A DNA stretch of 64,000 nt from an uncultured Aquimarina sp. (GTDB taxonomy: Bacteria > Bacteroidota > Bacteroidia > Flavobacteriales > Flavobacteriaceae). Under the pieces are notes generated by a model. That model was not told the DNA's origin, ran no database searches, and was given only the letters and a program-made list of their open reading frames with translations. Below are positions 1 through 8,488 of this stretch, piece after piece; positions within the stretch are counted from its first letter, which is position 1, and each line of letters begins with the position of its first letter. Location of the stretch: NCBI GenBank assembly GCA_947498765.1, contig CANMLG010000009.1, positions 1 to 64,000 of the forward strand, read 5' to 3'. Both the position numbers and the translations under genes were made by a program.

Positions 1-73
1 TATTTGAACAAAGGGTTCAACTTTAAAAAAGTCAAACCCTCTATATTTTAAACTTACACATTTTAAGGGATAG

Positions 74-688
74 TGTCCAAAAAAATTAATTAATTCTCTA
101 TTCAAAGAAAAATTAAAGGCTTATGGATTTAAACGTTACAAATATGGTTTTGAAAAAAATGAAAATAATATTTATTCCAGATGTGGTATTTCTATATTTG
201 ATTATTCTGACTTTCAAAAGTCTACATTTATTTTTTCTATAGGAATAATTCCATTGGCTAAAATTTTATGCGCTATAGATAATGAAGTTTATAACGTAAA
301 AAATTCAAAACCATCAGATTATTCTTTATCTCAAGCTGGATTATGCGATGATAAAATTTTTGATGCTCCAGACTTTACTATTACAGATGAAAAGGACATT
401 GAATATATGGTTGAAACAGTAATGGAATTTATGGATAATAGAGGTTTTAAAATGTTACAAGATAAAAGTAGCCTTAAAAACCTTGAAAATTATGTTAATA
501 ATGAATGTGATGTAATGTATAGAGATAATGCATTAGGATTAATTCTTGCAAAAATATTGAATAAAGACTATTACCATGAATTAATTTATAAATACGGAGA
601 AGAGGTTAAGGAGTGGGTTCATGAGTCTAGTAAAAAAAATTATTACGATGTTGAATTTTTTTTAAAAACCATACCAGAGAAGATTTAA
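74..688 (+). CDS. DUF4304-like protein with disrupted 5' end
   Basis: The frame is open from 74 to 688 and looks coding throughout, but its first ATG/GTG/TTG codon is the TTG at 254. Residues encoded before 254 (KEKLKAYGFKRYKYGFEKN at about 104-160) resemble the start of DUF4304 proteins, a helix ending in GFK followed by an aromatic strand, so the gene probably began upstream. A GTG at 73 lies one frame off, just before a run of seven A (79-85); loss of one A would join it to this frame. Either a frameshift has disabled the start or a rare start codon is used. Family function is unknown. The C-terminal part is charged and soluble. If 254 is used, the product is 144 aa. The family call is tentative. 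Confidence 0.5.
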   Translation, partial: CPKKLINSLFKEKLKAYGFKRYKYGFEKNENNIYSRCGISIFDYSDFQKSTFIFSIGIIPLAKILCAIDNEVYNVKNSKPSDYSLSQAGLCDDKIFDAPDFTITDEKDIEYMVETVMEFMDNRGFKMLQDKSSLKNLENYVNNECDVMYRDNALGLILAKILNKDYYHELIYKYGEEVKEWVHESSKKNYYDVEFFLKTIPEKI

Positions 689-751
689 TGGCTATTGGAG
701 GCATCAAAGAAGAAGATCTGTTTTAAAAGCTTTTCTAAACATTTGAATCAA

Positions 752-1051
752 ATGAAAAAATATATTATTTTATTCTACAATTATGTTAAAAGCAATATTG
801 TTGTTTTTATATTTTTTTTAATTTCTTATTATTTTGCTTTTATATATGTAAGTCAACTTTTAATAAAAAAAGGTGACATAGTAGGACATTCTCAAAGAGG
901 AAAAGTTTTAATTAGCAATATTGTAGAATTAATTCCAGGAGGTCGAATAACGTGTTCTCTAATATTTTTAATACTTGGTATTTATATTCTCATTTTAAAC
1001 ACAAAAAAAATTATTTTTAAACTCAGATTATGCACTAGAACTTTGCAATGA
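752..1051 (+). CDS. Small two-TM membrane protein, 3' end altered by element insertion
   Basis: Unrecognised membrane protein of 99 aa from the ATG at 752; a TTG at 695 would add 19 polar residues. Two hydrophobic segments (about residues 14-36 and 66-84) flank a short polar loop. The last ten codons are not native: from 1020 the frame runs into the terminal inverted repeat of the MITE-like element at 1020-1190 and stops inside it. A charged tail just beyond the element (1191-1316) would be in frame if about 172 bp were removed, so this looks like the front part of a split gene. It follows the DUF4304-like frame by 63 bp. An ATG overlapping that gene's stop (688) opens only a 12-codon frame. 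Confidence 0.45.
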   Translation: MKKYIILFYNYVKSNIVVFIFFLISYYFAFIYVSQLLIKKGDIVGHSQRGKVLISNIVELIPGGRITCSLIFLILGIYILILNTKKIIFKLRLCTRTLQ

Positions 1052-1190
1052 GGTATTAAAGCACAATAAAAACAAGTATTTTCTCAATTTCAGCATAGCA
1101 CCGCTATGGTTAAATTGAAAAGTACAACAAAGTGTTTGTTTTTGAAGTGATTTCATAACGGAATAAATTTTCTAATGCATAATTTGGGTT
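1020..1190. mobile_element. MITE-like element, 171 bp, 21-bp terminal inverted repeats
   Basis: The left end (1020-1040) and the reverse complement of the right end (1170-1190) match at 18 of 21 positions; consensus AACYCRRATTATGCAYTAGAA. The interior has a hairpin with arms CATAGC/GCTATG and CAATTT/AAATTG (1085-1117). No transposase frame fits inside, so it would be non-autonomous. No clear target-site duplication is visible. The right-end sequence TGCATAATTTGGGTT recurs exactly at 18501-18515, which supports a repeat family. Confidence 0.6.
1085..1117. repeat. Internal hairpin of the MITE-like element
   Basis: Interrupted palindrome: outer arms CAATTT/AAATTG, inner arms CATAGC/GCTATG, 3-nt loop. 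It lies roughly in the middle of the 171-bp element. Confidence 0.6.
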
Positions 1191-1316
1191 GAATTAAGGG
1201 AAAAAGATTTTGATTGGAGTGCTCAAACTAAATCAGAGTTAAAACAATCTATTAAAAGAGAAAATCTTGATAAAGAAATTCGAAAGCAGCAAGGTAAATT
1301 TAAAAACCGATTTTAA
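1191..1316 (+). pseudogene. Orphan 3' coding fragment (charged tail)
   Basis: After the element the frame ending at the TAA at 1314-1316 encodes about 41 residues rich in Lys, Glu and Gln (including DFDWSAQTKSELKQSIK) and has no start codon. It reads like the cytosolic C-terminus of a membrane protein. Joining it to the frame ending near 1018 needs removal of about 172 bp, close to the element length, so I infer it is the severed tail of the gene at 752. No homologue is recognised. Confidence 0.4.
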
Positions 1317-1412
1317 TACTACATTTCTATATTCTGCATAAAAAGTTAGCAGCATAAAACCTATAACCCAACTTCAAGCAATACACGCTAACAAACCTGC
1401 TAAACAATCAAA

Positions 1413-1451
1413 ATGAGTATATTTGAAAAAATGAAAAATCAAAGTAAATGA
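1413..1451 (+). other. Possible leader minicistron upstream of the PKD lipoprotein
   Basis: ATG at 1413 opens 12 codons (MSIFEKMKNQSK) ending in a TGA that overlaps the ATG of the next gene (ATGA at 1448-1451). The arrangement would allow translational coupling. It may equally be the tail of a decayed gene or chance. Confidence 0.25.
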
Positions 1452-2809
1452 ATATAATTTCAAGATATTTTTACGGGCTTATAACTTTTATGCTTTTAGT
1501 GAATTGCGCAAAAGAAGAAGCTGTTCCTGTAGATATTAATTTTGAATTTGAAGTGTTTAATAATGATTTTTCGGTACCTGTGGAAGTGATTATATTTAAC
1601 AACACGCGTGGAGCTGATAGCTATGAATGGACATTTGAAGCAGGCTCACCAGCAATTTCGAGTCAGCGAAATCCAGGGGTTATTATTTTTAATACAAAGG
1701 GAACTCATAAAATTTCGCTTAAAGCCACTAATGAGGATGGATCGGAAGCCTTTTTGGAAAAAGTATTGAATATTGATGATCCCGTGGCTATTAATTTCAC
1801 TGTAACCCCCGAAATAGATACTTTTTCGCCTATAAAGGCGCAAATCGAAAATCTAACTACTGGAGCAACAAGTTATCAATGGACTTTTCAAGATGGAGTG
1901 CCATCAACTAGCACAAGTGAACAGCCCCCAGTAATTGTATTTTCAACTCCAGGGGAACATAAAATCACATTAGAGGCGACTAATGGACGTGAAACAGAAA
2001 CCTTTGGGCAACGCATTGAAGTGGCTCCGTTTTTGGAAGCCGATTTTGAATATGAAGTAAATTTTGATGACGATGATTTTCAAGCACCTGTTACTGTAGC
2101 TATAAAAAACAATAGTATAAGCGCCACATCATATGAATGGGAATTTACCAATGCTACTCCAGTAAATAGTGATGAAGCGGAACCAAATGTCACCTTTAAT
2201 ACAGCGGGTACCCAAGAGCTTAAACTAACTGCTAGTAATGGAAAGGAAACAAAATCCATTACAAAAACTATTGAAATAGTTACAGATACTAATTTAAGAG
2301 TTTTAAAGAATGTCAATTTAGGGGTAAATGCCGCGCACACGAGTAATAGTATCGGTAGTTTTTACGACCTTGATACGCGTAGCGTTTTTTATGCCAATGA
2401 GCTTACGCCCGAAAATAGCAGCTCGATTGATTTAGTGTATTTTGGATTGAATGAAAATTTTACGCGTAATGTTTTTGTTTCGCCTGATAATTTAGAAAAT
2501 ACTACGTTCCCTAATTTGCAAGATGCCTCTAAAACTAAAATTATAAATAGTTTAGAAAACTGTATGTGTGGTGTTTCATTATCGGTTAACGAGTTTGATA
2601 CGATGACCACCGATGCTATGTTAAGGGCTACGACAATAACCGAAACTCCAGAGGGGTCAATAGCATTTACAAATGCAATTACTCCAAGGATTATTGTATT
2701 TGAAACCGCCGATGGTAGAAAAGGAGCGCTAAAAATTAAACAGTTTGTAGCAAATGGAAAAGACTCGTTTATAGATGTGGACATTAAAGTTCAAAAAATA
2801 GCACGTTAA
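1448..2809 (+). CDS. PKD-repeat lipoprotein
   Basis: Predicted surface or periplasmic lipoprotein of 453 aa. The signal ends in a lipobox (LLVNC, Cys20). Three consecutive PKD-type immunoglobulin-like repeats follow at roughly residues 28-110, 112-192 and 195-277, each with the YEWTF/YQWTF signature and a TxGxHxIxLxATN-like strand. The last about 170 residues form a separate domain I do not recognise. PKD modules usually act as spacers or adhesion modules in extracellular proteins. There is no T9SS sorting domain. The ATG overlaps the stop of a 12-codon frame. cdaA follows 57 bp downstream on the same strand. Confidence 0.75.
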   Translation: MNIISRYFYGLITFMLLVNCAKEEAVPVDINFEFEVFNNDFSVPVEVIIFNNTRGADSYEWTFEAGSPAISSQRNPGVIIFNTKGTHKISLKATNEDGSEAFLEKVLNIDDPVAINFTVTPEIDTFSPIKAQIENLTTGATSYQWTFQDGVPSTSTSEQPPVIVFSTPGEHKITLEATNGRETETFGQRIEVAPFLEADFEYEVNFDDDDFQAPVTVAIKNNSISATSYEWEFTNATPVNSDEAEPNVTFNTAGTQELKLTASNGKETKSITKTIEIVTDTNLRVLKNVNLGVNAAHTSNSIGSFYDLDTRSVFYANELTPENSSSIDLVYFGLNENFTRNVFVSPDNLENTTFPNLQDASKTKIINSLENCMCGVSLSVNEFDTMTTDAMLRATTITETPEGSIAFTNAITPRIIVFETADGRKGALKIKQFVANGKDSFIDVDIKVQKIAR

Positions 2810-2866
2810 AAAAGCTGAATAAGAATAGTTTATTTCACTATTTTTACGAAAACAGATACAGATAAA

Positions 2867-3643
2867 TTGGATTTCCTTAACATTCGCTTTTTAGATATTA
2901 TTGACATTGTATTGGTCGCTACCTTATTGTATTATATATACAAATTAGTCAAGGGAACAGCAGCCATTAATATTTTTATTGGAATTGTTATTATTTATGG
3001 GGTTTGGAAATTAACCGAAGCACTGGACATGCTTATGTTAAGTTCTGTATTAGGGGAGTTTATTGGTGTAGGAATGTTTGCTTTAATTGTGGTGTTTCAG
3101 CAAGAAATCCGAAAATTTCTCCTTATGGTAGGTTCCACCAATTTTGCTTCGAGAAATCGCTTTTTTGCCCAGCTTAAATTTTTAAAGGATAGTAATAAGG
3201 AAATTACAACTAATGTAACAGCTGTAGTAAAAGCCTGTGAGAGTATGAGTCAGACACTAACAGGAGCACTTATTGTTATTAAACGAAATACCTCGCTAGA
3301 TTTTGTAAAAACAACTGGTGATAGTATGAATAATGAAGTCAATATTCCGATTATTGAAAGTATTTTTTATAAAAATAGCCCTTTGCACGATGGTGCTATG
3401 ATTATTGAAAATAATATTATTTGTGCTACCAGAGTTATTCTTCCTGTTTCCGGGGATCTTAATATACCTTTACGTTTTGGTCTACGACACAGAGCAGCAG
3501 TGAGTATTACTCAAAAAACAGATGCTGTTGCTTTAGTGGTTAGCGAAGAAAATGGAAAAATATCTTACATAAATAATGGGGAGTTTGTGGTGTATAAAAC
3601 AACACATGAGCTAATTCAAAAGTTGAATGAGGATTTACAATAA
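2867..3643 (+). CDS. cdaA: Diadenylate cyclase CdaA
   Basis: Condenses two ATP into cyclic di-AMP, a second messenger for osmotic and cell-wall homeostasis. Three N-terminal hydrophobic segments (about residues 7-90) anchor it in the inner membrane. The DisA_N catalytic domain follows, with DGA (175-177) and RHR (207-209), the two signature motifs for ATP binding and catalysis. The length of 258 aa is normal for the family. The frame starts with TTG at 2867; no in-frame ATG lies nearby and MDFLNIRFLDIIDI matches a typical CdaA N-terminus. The usual neighbours cdaR and glmM are absent. A weak hairpin with a T run overlaps the stop. Confidence 0.93.
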   Translation: MDFLNIRFLDIIDIVLVATLLYYIYKLVKGTAAINIFIGIVIIYGVWKLTEALDMLMLSSVLGEFIGVGMFALIVVFQQEIRKFLLMVGSTNFASRNRFFAQLKFLKDSNKEITTNVTAVVKACESMSQTLTGALIVIKRNTSLDFVKTTGDSMNNEVNIPIIESIFYKNSPLHDGAMIIENNIICATRVILPVSGDLNIPLRFGLRHRAAVSITQKTDAVALVVSEENGKISYINNGEFVVYKTTHELIQKLNEDLQ

Positions 3644-3662
3644 GCAAAAAATGCTTTTTTTT
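3642..3662 (+). terminator. Weak intrinsic terminator after cdaA
   Basis: AAGCA / TGCTT stem with a five-A loop followed by a run of T. Only 5 bp of stem, overlapping the cdaA stop codon. Confidence 0.35.
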
Positions 3663-4020
3663 CGATGAAAAAACTATCTCAAAAAAGAATAATGTAATCT
3701 AAATCTTATAATTAATTCACTTTAGTATATAGGTATACCTATATATTGAAGACTCCGTTACTGTTAAAATGTGTTTTTTGCTTTTGTGTAATTTAATTGA
3801 TTGATTTTAAGTGTTTTGTTTTATTTTTATTTGGTGATAATTGAAGTAAGTAGGAAGGGTTGTGGGTGTTTTTTCCTACAAAAATAAACGTTATAATGAT
3901 TTATAGAAGTAGTTCTTGTGTTAAGTAAAAACCTACAGAATAAACCTTTTTTTATATGGTAAATTTGTTTACGAAAAAAGAAAATCGAAAATCTCGTACT
4001 TAACAAATGTTTACAAAATT
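3663..4020. other. Intergenic region upstream of the subtilase
   Basis: About 360 bp without a credible gene. It contains a perfect 20-bp palindrome (3726-3745) and, close to the next gene, a TAAATTTG (3960-3967) that fits the Bacteroidota -7 consensus without an obvious TTG at the right spacing. Confidence 0.5.
3726..3745. promoter_or_regulatory. Perfect 20-bp palindrome, candidate operator
   Basis: TATATAGGTATACCTATATA equals its own reverse complement. With a GC core and AT flanks it looks like a dimeric regulator site rather than a terminator. It lies about 275 bp before the subtilase start. A related AGGTA/TACCT dyad occurs at 59673-59686. Confidence 0.4.
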
Positions 4021-6960
4021 ATGGTTTTAAAAAAATGCTTACCCAAATTTTCGCATGTTTTATACTGTAGCATTGCATTATTTACTGCAAGTAATATGGT
4101 GTATGGACAGCAATCTGAAAATTCTGAACTTTACTATTGGTCTAGTCAAGGAAAAACAAAATTAACCCCAGTCAAAGAAAATTATATTCTGAATGCAAAG
4201 AATATGAATTCTTTTAAAAAACAGTGTGATCTACTTAGTCAAACAAAAAATGATCACATCAATCGTGTTGGTCTGTCGGGCTTTATGGTTTATGAGTCCA
4301 ATACAAATGTGTCTAAAATGGATGTGGTGCGTAGTATGCACCTAGAAGAAAAGAATTGGGATATACACCCAGGTCTAATTACTGAGGGAGGAAAGGAAGT
4401 GTTTCCTACTGGTAAGGTATTGTTGAAAATGAAGCCAGGTAAATCCTTTGATTTGCTAAAAGATTTACTTGCAGAATGTAAGGTGTCAAGTGTTGAATCA
4501 CCTAGACCAAATGTATATACAGTTGAGGTAGATAAAGCAATAGAATCAATAAAATTAGCAAACAAAATATATGAATCAGGTTTGGTAGCGTTTTCGCAAC
4601 CAGATTTTCATATTGAGATTGTATTCAATAGCGATCCATTTTTTTCAGATCAATTTCAATTGCATAATACAGGGCAAACTGTACGGGGTCGAGCTGGAGT
4701 CGCAGATATTGATTGTGATGCATTAGAGGCTTGGGAAATTACTACTGGTGATCCTTCTGTAATAGTTGCTGTTTTTGATCAGGGGATTGAAGATCATCCT
4801 GAATTACGAGATGCTAATGGGAATAGTAAAATATTAGCAGGTTTTACGCCCGATGATCCAATGGGGAATGGAAGGCCTGATGCAGCTATTGATTTTCATG
4901 GTATGTCTTGTGCGGGTATTATAAATGCTGCTCATGATGGTGTTGGAATGCAGGGTTTAGCACCTGATGTTAGATTGCTGGGGGCTAATATTTTTGCAGC
5001 ACAATCGATTGAAACTTTTGCCTCTTCATTTACCTGGGCAAAGAATAATGGAGCGGCTGTTATAAGTAATTCTTGGTCTTTTGGTGGAGCTGAATGTGGG
5101 GTAGAACAAGAACCTGCTATTGATGATGCTATTATGGATGCCCATTTAAATGGAAGAAATGGAAAAGGAATTACTATTGTATTTGCTGTTGGTAATGCTG
5201 GGACTACTAAGGATTGTATAGATTATCCAGCTAATTTAGATAGTGTTATTGGTGTGGGTGCTATTACCAGTGCAGGTGCACATCCAAGCTATAGTCAAAC
5301 AGGTTCAGAACTAGCTTTGGTTGCCCCTTCAAGTAATTCAATTGGTTTAATTAATGGAAATGTATCTACTATAGATAGAGTAGGGGCTTTAGGTGTTTCG
5401 GGAGATGATTATTTTGATAGTTTTGGAGGGACATCTGCTGCTGCACCTCTAGTAGCAGCAACTGCGGCTTTGATGTATAGTGTTAACCCTGATTTAACAG
5501 CTAGTCAAGTCAGAGAAATTTTATTTTCTACTGCAGATGATATGGGGCCAAACGGAAGAGATGAATCTTTTGGTCATGGAAGGGTTAATGCACATCAAGC
5601 AGTATTGGCCGCTCAGGCTCTATTAACTCCTCCAGCTCCAATAACACCAACTCCTGTTGCGTTAAGTTCAGGTAGTTTTGATTTTGGATCAAATTCATCT
5701 GCAGTAGCTGCTGGATTTACTAAAGTGAATCCTCGAACTACTACAGGAGCTTATCGTTGGACTAACCCAGTAAATCTAAGAGCTAGAGATAGGGGAATTA
5801 ATGCTTCTACTAGTAATTTAAATAGTGATTTTATTTTTAGTGATTCTGCAAACACATTTGCGATCGATGTACCAAACGGAAATTATAATGTAACTGTTAA
5901 TTTTGGTGATCGTAGAAACAGACACGATAATGTAAGGTTAAGGGCTGAAGGAAATATTATAAATAACAATATTACTACTAGTGCGGGACAATTTGTTAGT
6001 GAAAATTTTAATGTATCGGTAACCGATGGAGTGTTGAGTTTGGAATTTTCTGATCAAGGAGGAAGAGATCCTAACTGGGTAGTAACAAGTGTAAGTTTTA
6101 CATCTGGTTCTAGGGTGCCTTCCACTCCAGTGGTGGTTTCAAATACTATTAATTTAGGAAATGCATCTAACACAAATGCAACGGCCGATGGGTGGAATTC
6201 AAATATGGTAATTAATGAAACAGATGTGTATACAAACACTTCTGGAAGTAGTCAAGAAATTACAGTAAATCAGTTTAGTTTTTATGCCCGCCGACAAGCT
6301 GATCCAATTACACCATTTGTGGTACGAGTAAATGCTAATAATGATTTCACAGTTTTGGCTATAGGTAGAACGCGTACAAGTAGTGATTATGACATTGGTG
6401 AAAATAGTGTGCCTTTTAGTAGAAATAATACATCTTTCACTATTGCTAATGGTGAAACTATAGCTATTGGCTTTTTGGATGCTAGAGCGAATGGGAGAGG
6501 TGGCAATACTGGTTCTGTGATACCATTTAGTTCAAATAATGCAGATCAAATTTGGTATTCTGGTGGGCCTAATGGTACTAACTCGGCAAGCGTTGAATTA
6601 GGTAGTGCGCCATCTGCTGGAGCTAGGACAATAACAAGACTAAGAAGAAATTATCACTTCAATATTGATTTTACTACCACAACTACTCGAAATAGTGGAG
6701 CCAAAGTGGTATTAGGAGAAGCGGAAGTTGGTGGTGTAAATTTATCTTTATACCCAAATCCAGTAATAGCTGATTTAACTATTGAGGGAATTGTTGCAGA
6801 CGATGTTGAAGTAATTAATATTTATAATATTTCTGGAGCTTTAGTAAAACAAATTGATAGTACTTCATTTGATGTGTCTGAATTGGCACCAGGGCTTTAT
6901 TTTATAAATGTGATTTCTGATGAAATCAACTACAAAACGTTAAAGTTTGTAAAGGAATAA
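4021..6960 (+). CDS. Secreted S8 (subtilisin-like) peptidase with T9SS sorting domain
   Basis: Extracellular serine protease of 979 aa. A Sec signal peptide (about 1-29) and an N-terminal prodomain-like region (about 120-200, GKVLLKMKPGKSFD onward) precede the S8 catalytic domain. The triad is Asp253 (AVFDQGIEDH), His293 (DFHGMSCAG) and Ser472 (GGTSAAAP). Next come a beta-sandwich module beginning FDFGSNSSAVAAGFT, which resembles malectin/GDSL-associated carbohydrate-binding domains, then an unassigned domain of about 200 residues, and a C-terminal T9SS signal (YPNP... GLYFINV... KTLKFVKE). Export would thus run through the machinery that includes PorU and PorV encoded nearby. It stands alone between cdaA and the convergent murF. 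Confidence 0.9.
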   Translation: MVLKKCLPKFSHVLYCSIALFTASNMVYGQQSENSELYYWSSQGKTKLTPVKENYILNAKNMNSFKKQCDLLSQTKNDHINRVGLSGFMVYESNTNVSKMDVVRSMHLEEKNWDIHPGLITEGGKEVFPTGKVLLKMKPGKSFDLLKDLLAECKVSSVESPRPNVYTVEVDKAIESIKLANKIYESGLVAFSQPDFHIEIVFNSDPFFSDQFQLHNTGQTVRGRAGVADIDCDALEAWEITTGDPSVIVAVFDQGIEDHPELRDANGNSKILAGFTPDDPMGNGRPDAAIDFHGMSCAGIINAAHDGVGMQGLAPDVRLLGANIFAAQSIETFASSFTWAKNNGAAVISNSWSFGGAECGVEQEPAIDDAIMDAHLNGRNGKGITIVFAVGNAGTTKDCIDYPANLDSVIGVGAITSAGAHPSYSQTGSELALVAPSSNSIGLINGNVSTIDRVGALGVSGDDYFDSFGGTSAAAPLVAATAALMYSVNPDLTASQVREILFSTADDMGPNGRDESFGHGRVNAHQAVLAAQALLTPPAPITPTPVALSSGSFDFGSNSSAVAAGFTKVNPRTTTGAYRWTNPVNLRARDRGINASTSNLNSDFIFSDSANTFAIDVPNGNYNVTVNFGDRRNRHDNVRLRAEGNIINNNITTSAGQFVSENFNVSVTDGVLSLEFSDQGGRDPNWVVTSVSFTSGSRVPSTPVVVSNTINLGNASNTNATADGWNSNMVINETDVYTNTSGSSQEITVNQFSFYARRQADPITPFVVRVNANNDFTVLAIGRTRTSSDYDIGENSVPFSRNNTSFTIANGETIAIGFLDARANGRGGNTGSVIPFSSNNADQIWYSGGPNGTNSASVELGSAPSAGARTITRLRRNYHFNIDFTTTTTRNSGAKVVLGEAEVGGVNLSLYPNPVIADLTIEGIVADDVEVINIYNISGALVKQIDSTSFDVSELAPGLYFINVISDEINYKTLKFVKE

Positions 6961-6995
6961 ATATATTATTAAGTGTTAATTAATATTATATAGAG

Positions 6996-7024
6996 GCGGG
7001 TGTTAACTATAAGTTGACACCCGC
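6996..7024. terminator. Bidirectional terminator hairpin
   Basis: A 12-bp stem (GCGGGTGT / ACACCCGC plus four inner pairs including one T-G) with a 5-nt loop lies between the convergent subtilase and murF genes. Confidence 0.75.
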
Positions 7025-7069
7025 TTTAATTTACTGCTATTTTTAAAGAAAATGTAAGTGTTTTTTACA

Positions 7070-8353
7070 TTACAAGTATTCAGTAATCTGCTCTAATTTC
7101 ATTCCTCTTGATCCTTTTATTAATATATCAGAATAAGTAATTGGGTGATTTTTTATATGTGTTATTACAGACGCTGTGTCTTTGAAGAAAACTGTTTTTT
7201 TTGTATTACTAGAGCATTCTAAAAAATGTTTTCCCGCTAATAATATATTGTTGATTTTAGAAGTCTCTAGATAATCAACAATATTTTGATGTTCTTTTTT
7301 AGCATAGGCTCCAAGTTCAAACATATCGCCTAAAATAACAATGCTGTTATTTTTTAAATTAAGATTACTTTCAAAATTTTTAATAGCAGCTATCATACTC
7401 GAGGGGTTGGCATTATAGGCATCTAAAATTAAGTGATTCGTTTTGGTTGTGATTAATTGTGATCTGTTATTGATTGGAGTGTAATTTTCAATGGCTTTTT
7501 TTATTGATGTTATAGGAACGTCAAAATGTAAGCCAATAGCTATACTTGCAGCGATATTAGTGTAGTTGTAGTCGCCTATTAAGTTTGAAGCAATTTCAGT
7601 GTTGTTAAATTTAACCTTGACAAAAGGATGTGCTGTAACAAATTCGATTTTGCAATCACTTTTTTGTAGCCTAGAAAAATAAATAGTATTACTTTTTTTA
7701 GCTTTTTCAACAAGAACGTCATCCTCAATATTGCAAAAGATAGTACCATTATTAGTCTCAAGGTAACGATAGAGTTCTGTTTTACCAATTAATATATTTT
7801 CTTCACTTCCAAAACCTTCTAAATGTGCTTTTCCAATATTGGTAATATAACCAAAATTGGGTGCGGCAATCTTAGAAAGTTGCTCAATTTCTAACAAGTG
7901 ATTTGCACCCATTTCCACTACGCCAATTTCAGTATTGGTATCCATTTTTAGTAAGGTAAGTGGAACGCCAATATGGTTGTTTAAATTTCCAAAAGTTGCA
8001 TTGCAATTAAATTTAGTGCTAAGTACGGCATGTATCAATTCTTTTGTTGTTGTTTTGCCATTACTTCCCGTTAAGGAGATGATTGGTATGTCTAAATAAT
8101 TTCTATGAAAATTGGCTAAGTTTTGTAGTGTTTTTAATACATTTTTTACAAGAATAGCTTTTGGATGTATAATCGTTGGGTCGTCAATAATAGCATAGCT
8201 AGCTCCTAAGTCAATAGCCTTTAAAGCATATTCATTTCCGTTAAACGAATCTCCTTTTAAAGCAAAAAACAATTGATTTTTGCTTAAGCTTCTAGTGTCA
8301 GTACAAACACCATTGGTGGTTAAAAATAGTTGATGTATTTTTTTTACGTCCAT
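7070..8353 (-). CDS. murF: UDP-MurNAc-tripeptide--D-Ala-D-Ala ligase MurF
   Basis: Cytoplasmic Mur ligase that adds D-Ala-D-Ala to UDP-MurNAc-tripeptide, the last cytoplasmic step of peptidoglycan precursor assembly. The N-terminal domain binds the UDP substrate (CTDTRSL, FFALKG), the P-loop SLTGSNGKTTTKE binds ATP, and LDAYNANPSSM plus LGDMFELG are typical MurF motifs. The length of 427 aa is normal. It is not in a dcw cluster; gldJ lies upstream on the same strand behind a terminator, so murF is likely transcribed alone. A TAAATTTG on the minus strand at 8393-8386 is a plausible -7 element 33 bp before the ATG. Confidence 0.95.
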   Translation of the reverse strand: MDVKKIHQLFLTTNGVCTDTRSLSKNQLFFALKGDSFNGNEYALKAIDLGASYAIIDDPTIIHPKAILVKNVLKTLQNLANFHRNYLDIPIISLTGSNGKTTTKELIHAVLSTKFNCNATFGNLNNHIGVPLTLLKMDTNTEIGVVEMGANHLLEIEQLSKIAAPNFGYITNIGKAHLEGFGSEENILIGKTELYRYLETNNGTIFCNIEDDVLVEKAKKSNTIYFSRLQKSDCKIEFVTAHPFVKVKFNNTEIASNLIGDYNYTNIAASIAIGLHFDVPITSIKKAIENYTPINNRSQLITTKTNHLILDAYNANPSSMIAAIKNFESNLNLKNNSIVILGDMFELGAYAKKEHQNIVDYLETSKINNILLAGKHFLECSSNTKKTVFFKDTASVITHIKNHPITYSDILIKGSRGMKLEQITEYL

Positions 8354-8437
8354 TTGAAATTAATTCACTTTTTTTGATGGATTGACAAATTTATAAAGTT
8401 TAGATTTAGTGCATGCTTAAAAAAAACTATAAAAAAA

Positions 8438-8463
8438 GCCTTAACTTATTTAGTTAAGGCTTT
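8438..8463 (-). terminator. Intrinsic terminator after gldJ
   Basis: Perfect 9-bp stem GCCTTAACT / AGTTAAGGC with a 5-nt loop. On the minus strand it is followed by seven T, so it ends the gldJ transcript. Confidence 0.85.
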
Positions 8464-8488
8464 TAAATATTTTACTGTTAAGATAGTA

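Noticed and set aside
12-40. Terminator-like hairpin at the window start (AGGGTT / AACCCT)
   Set aside because: Short interrupted stem without a T run; the upstream gene is not visible, so it cannot be judged.
2389-2784. Antisense open frame opposite the PKD lipoprotein
   Set aside because: Shadow of a well-supported gene; no start context or family motif.
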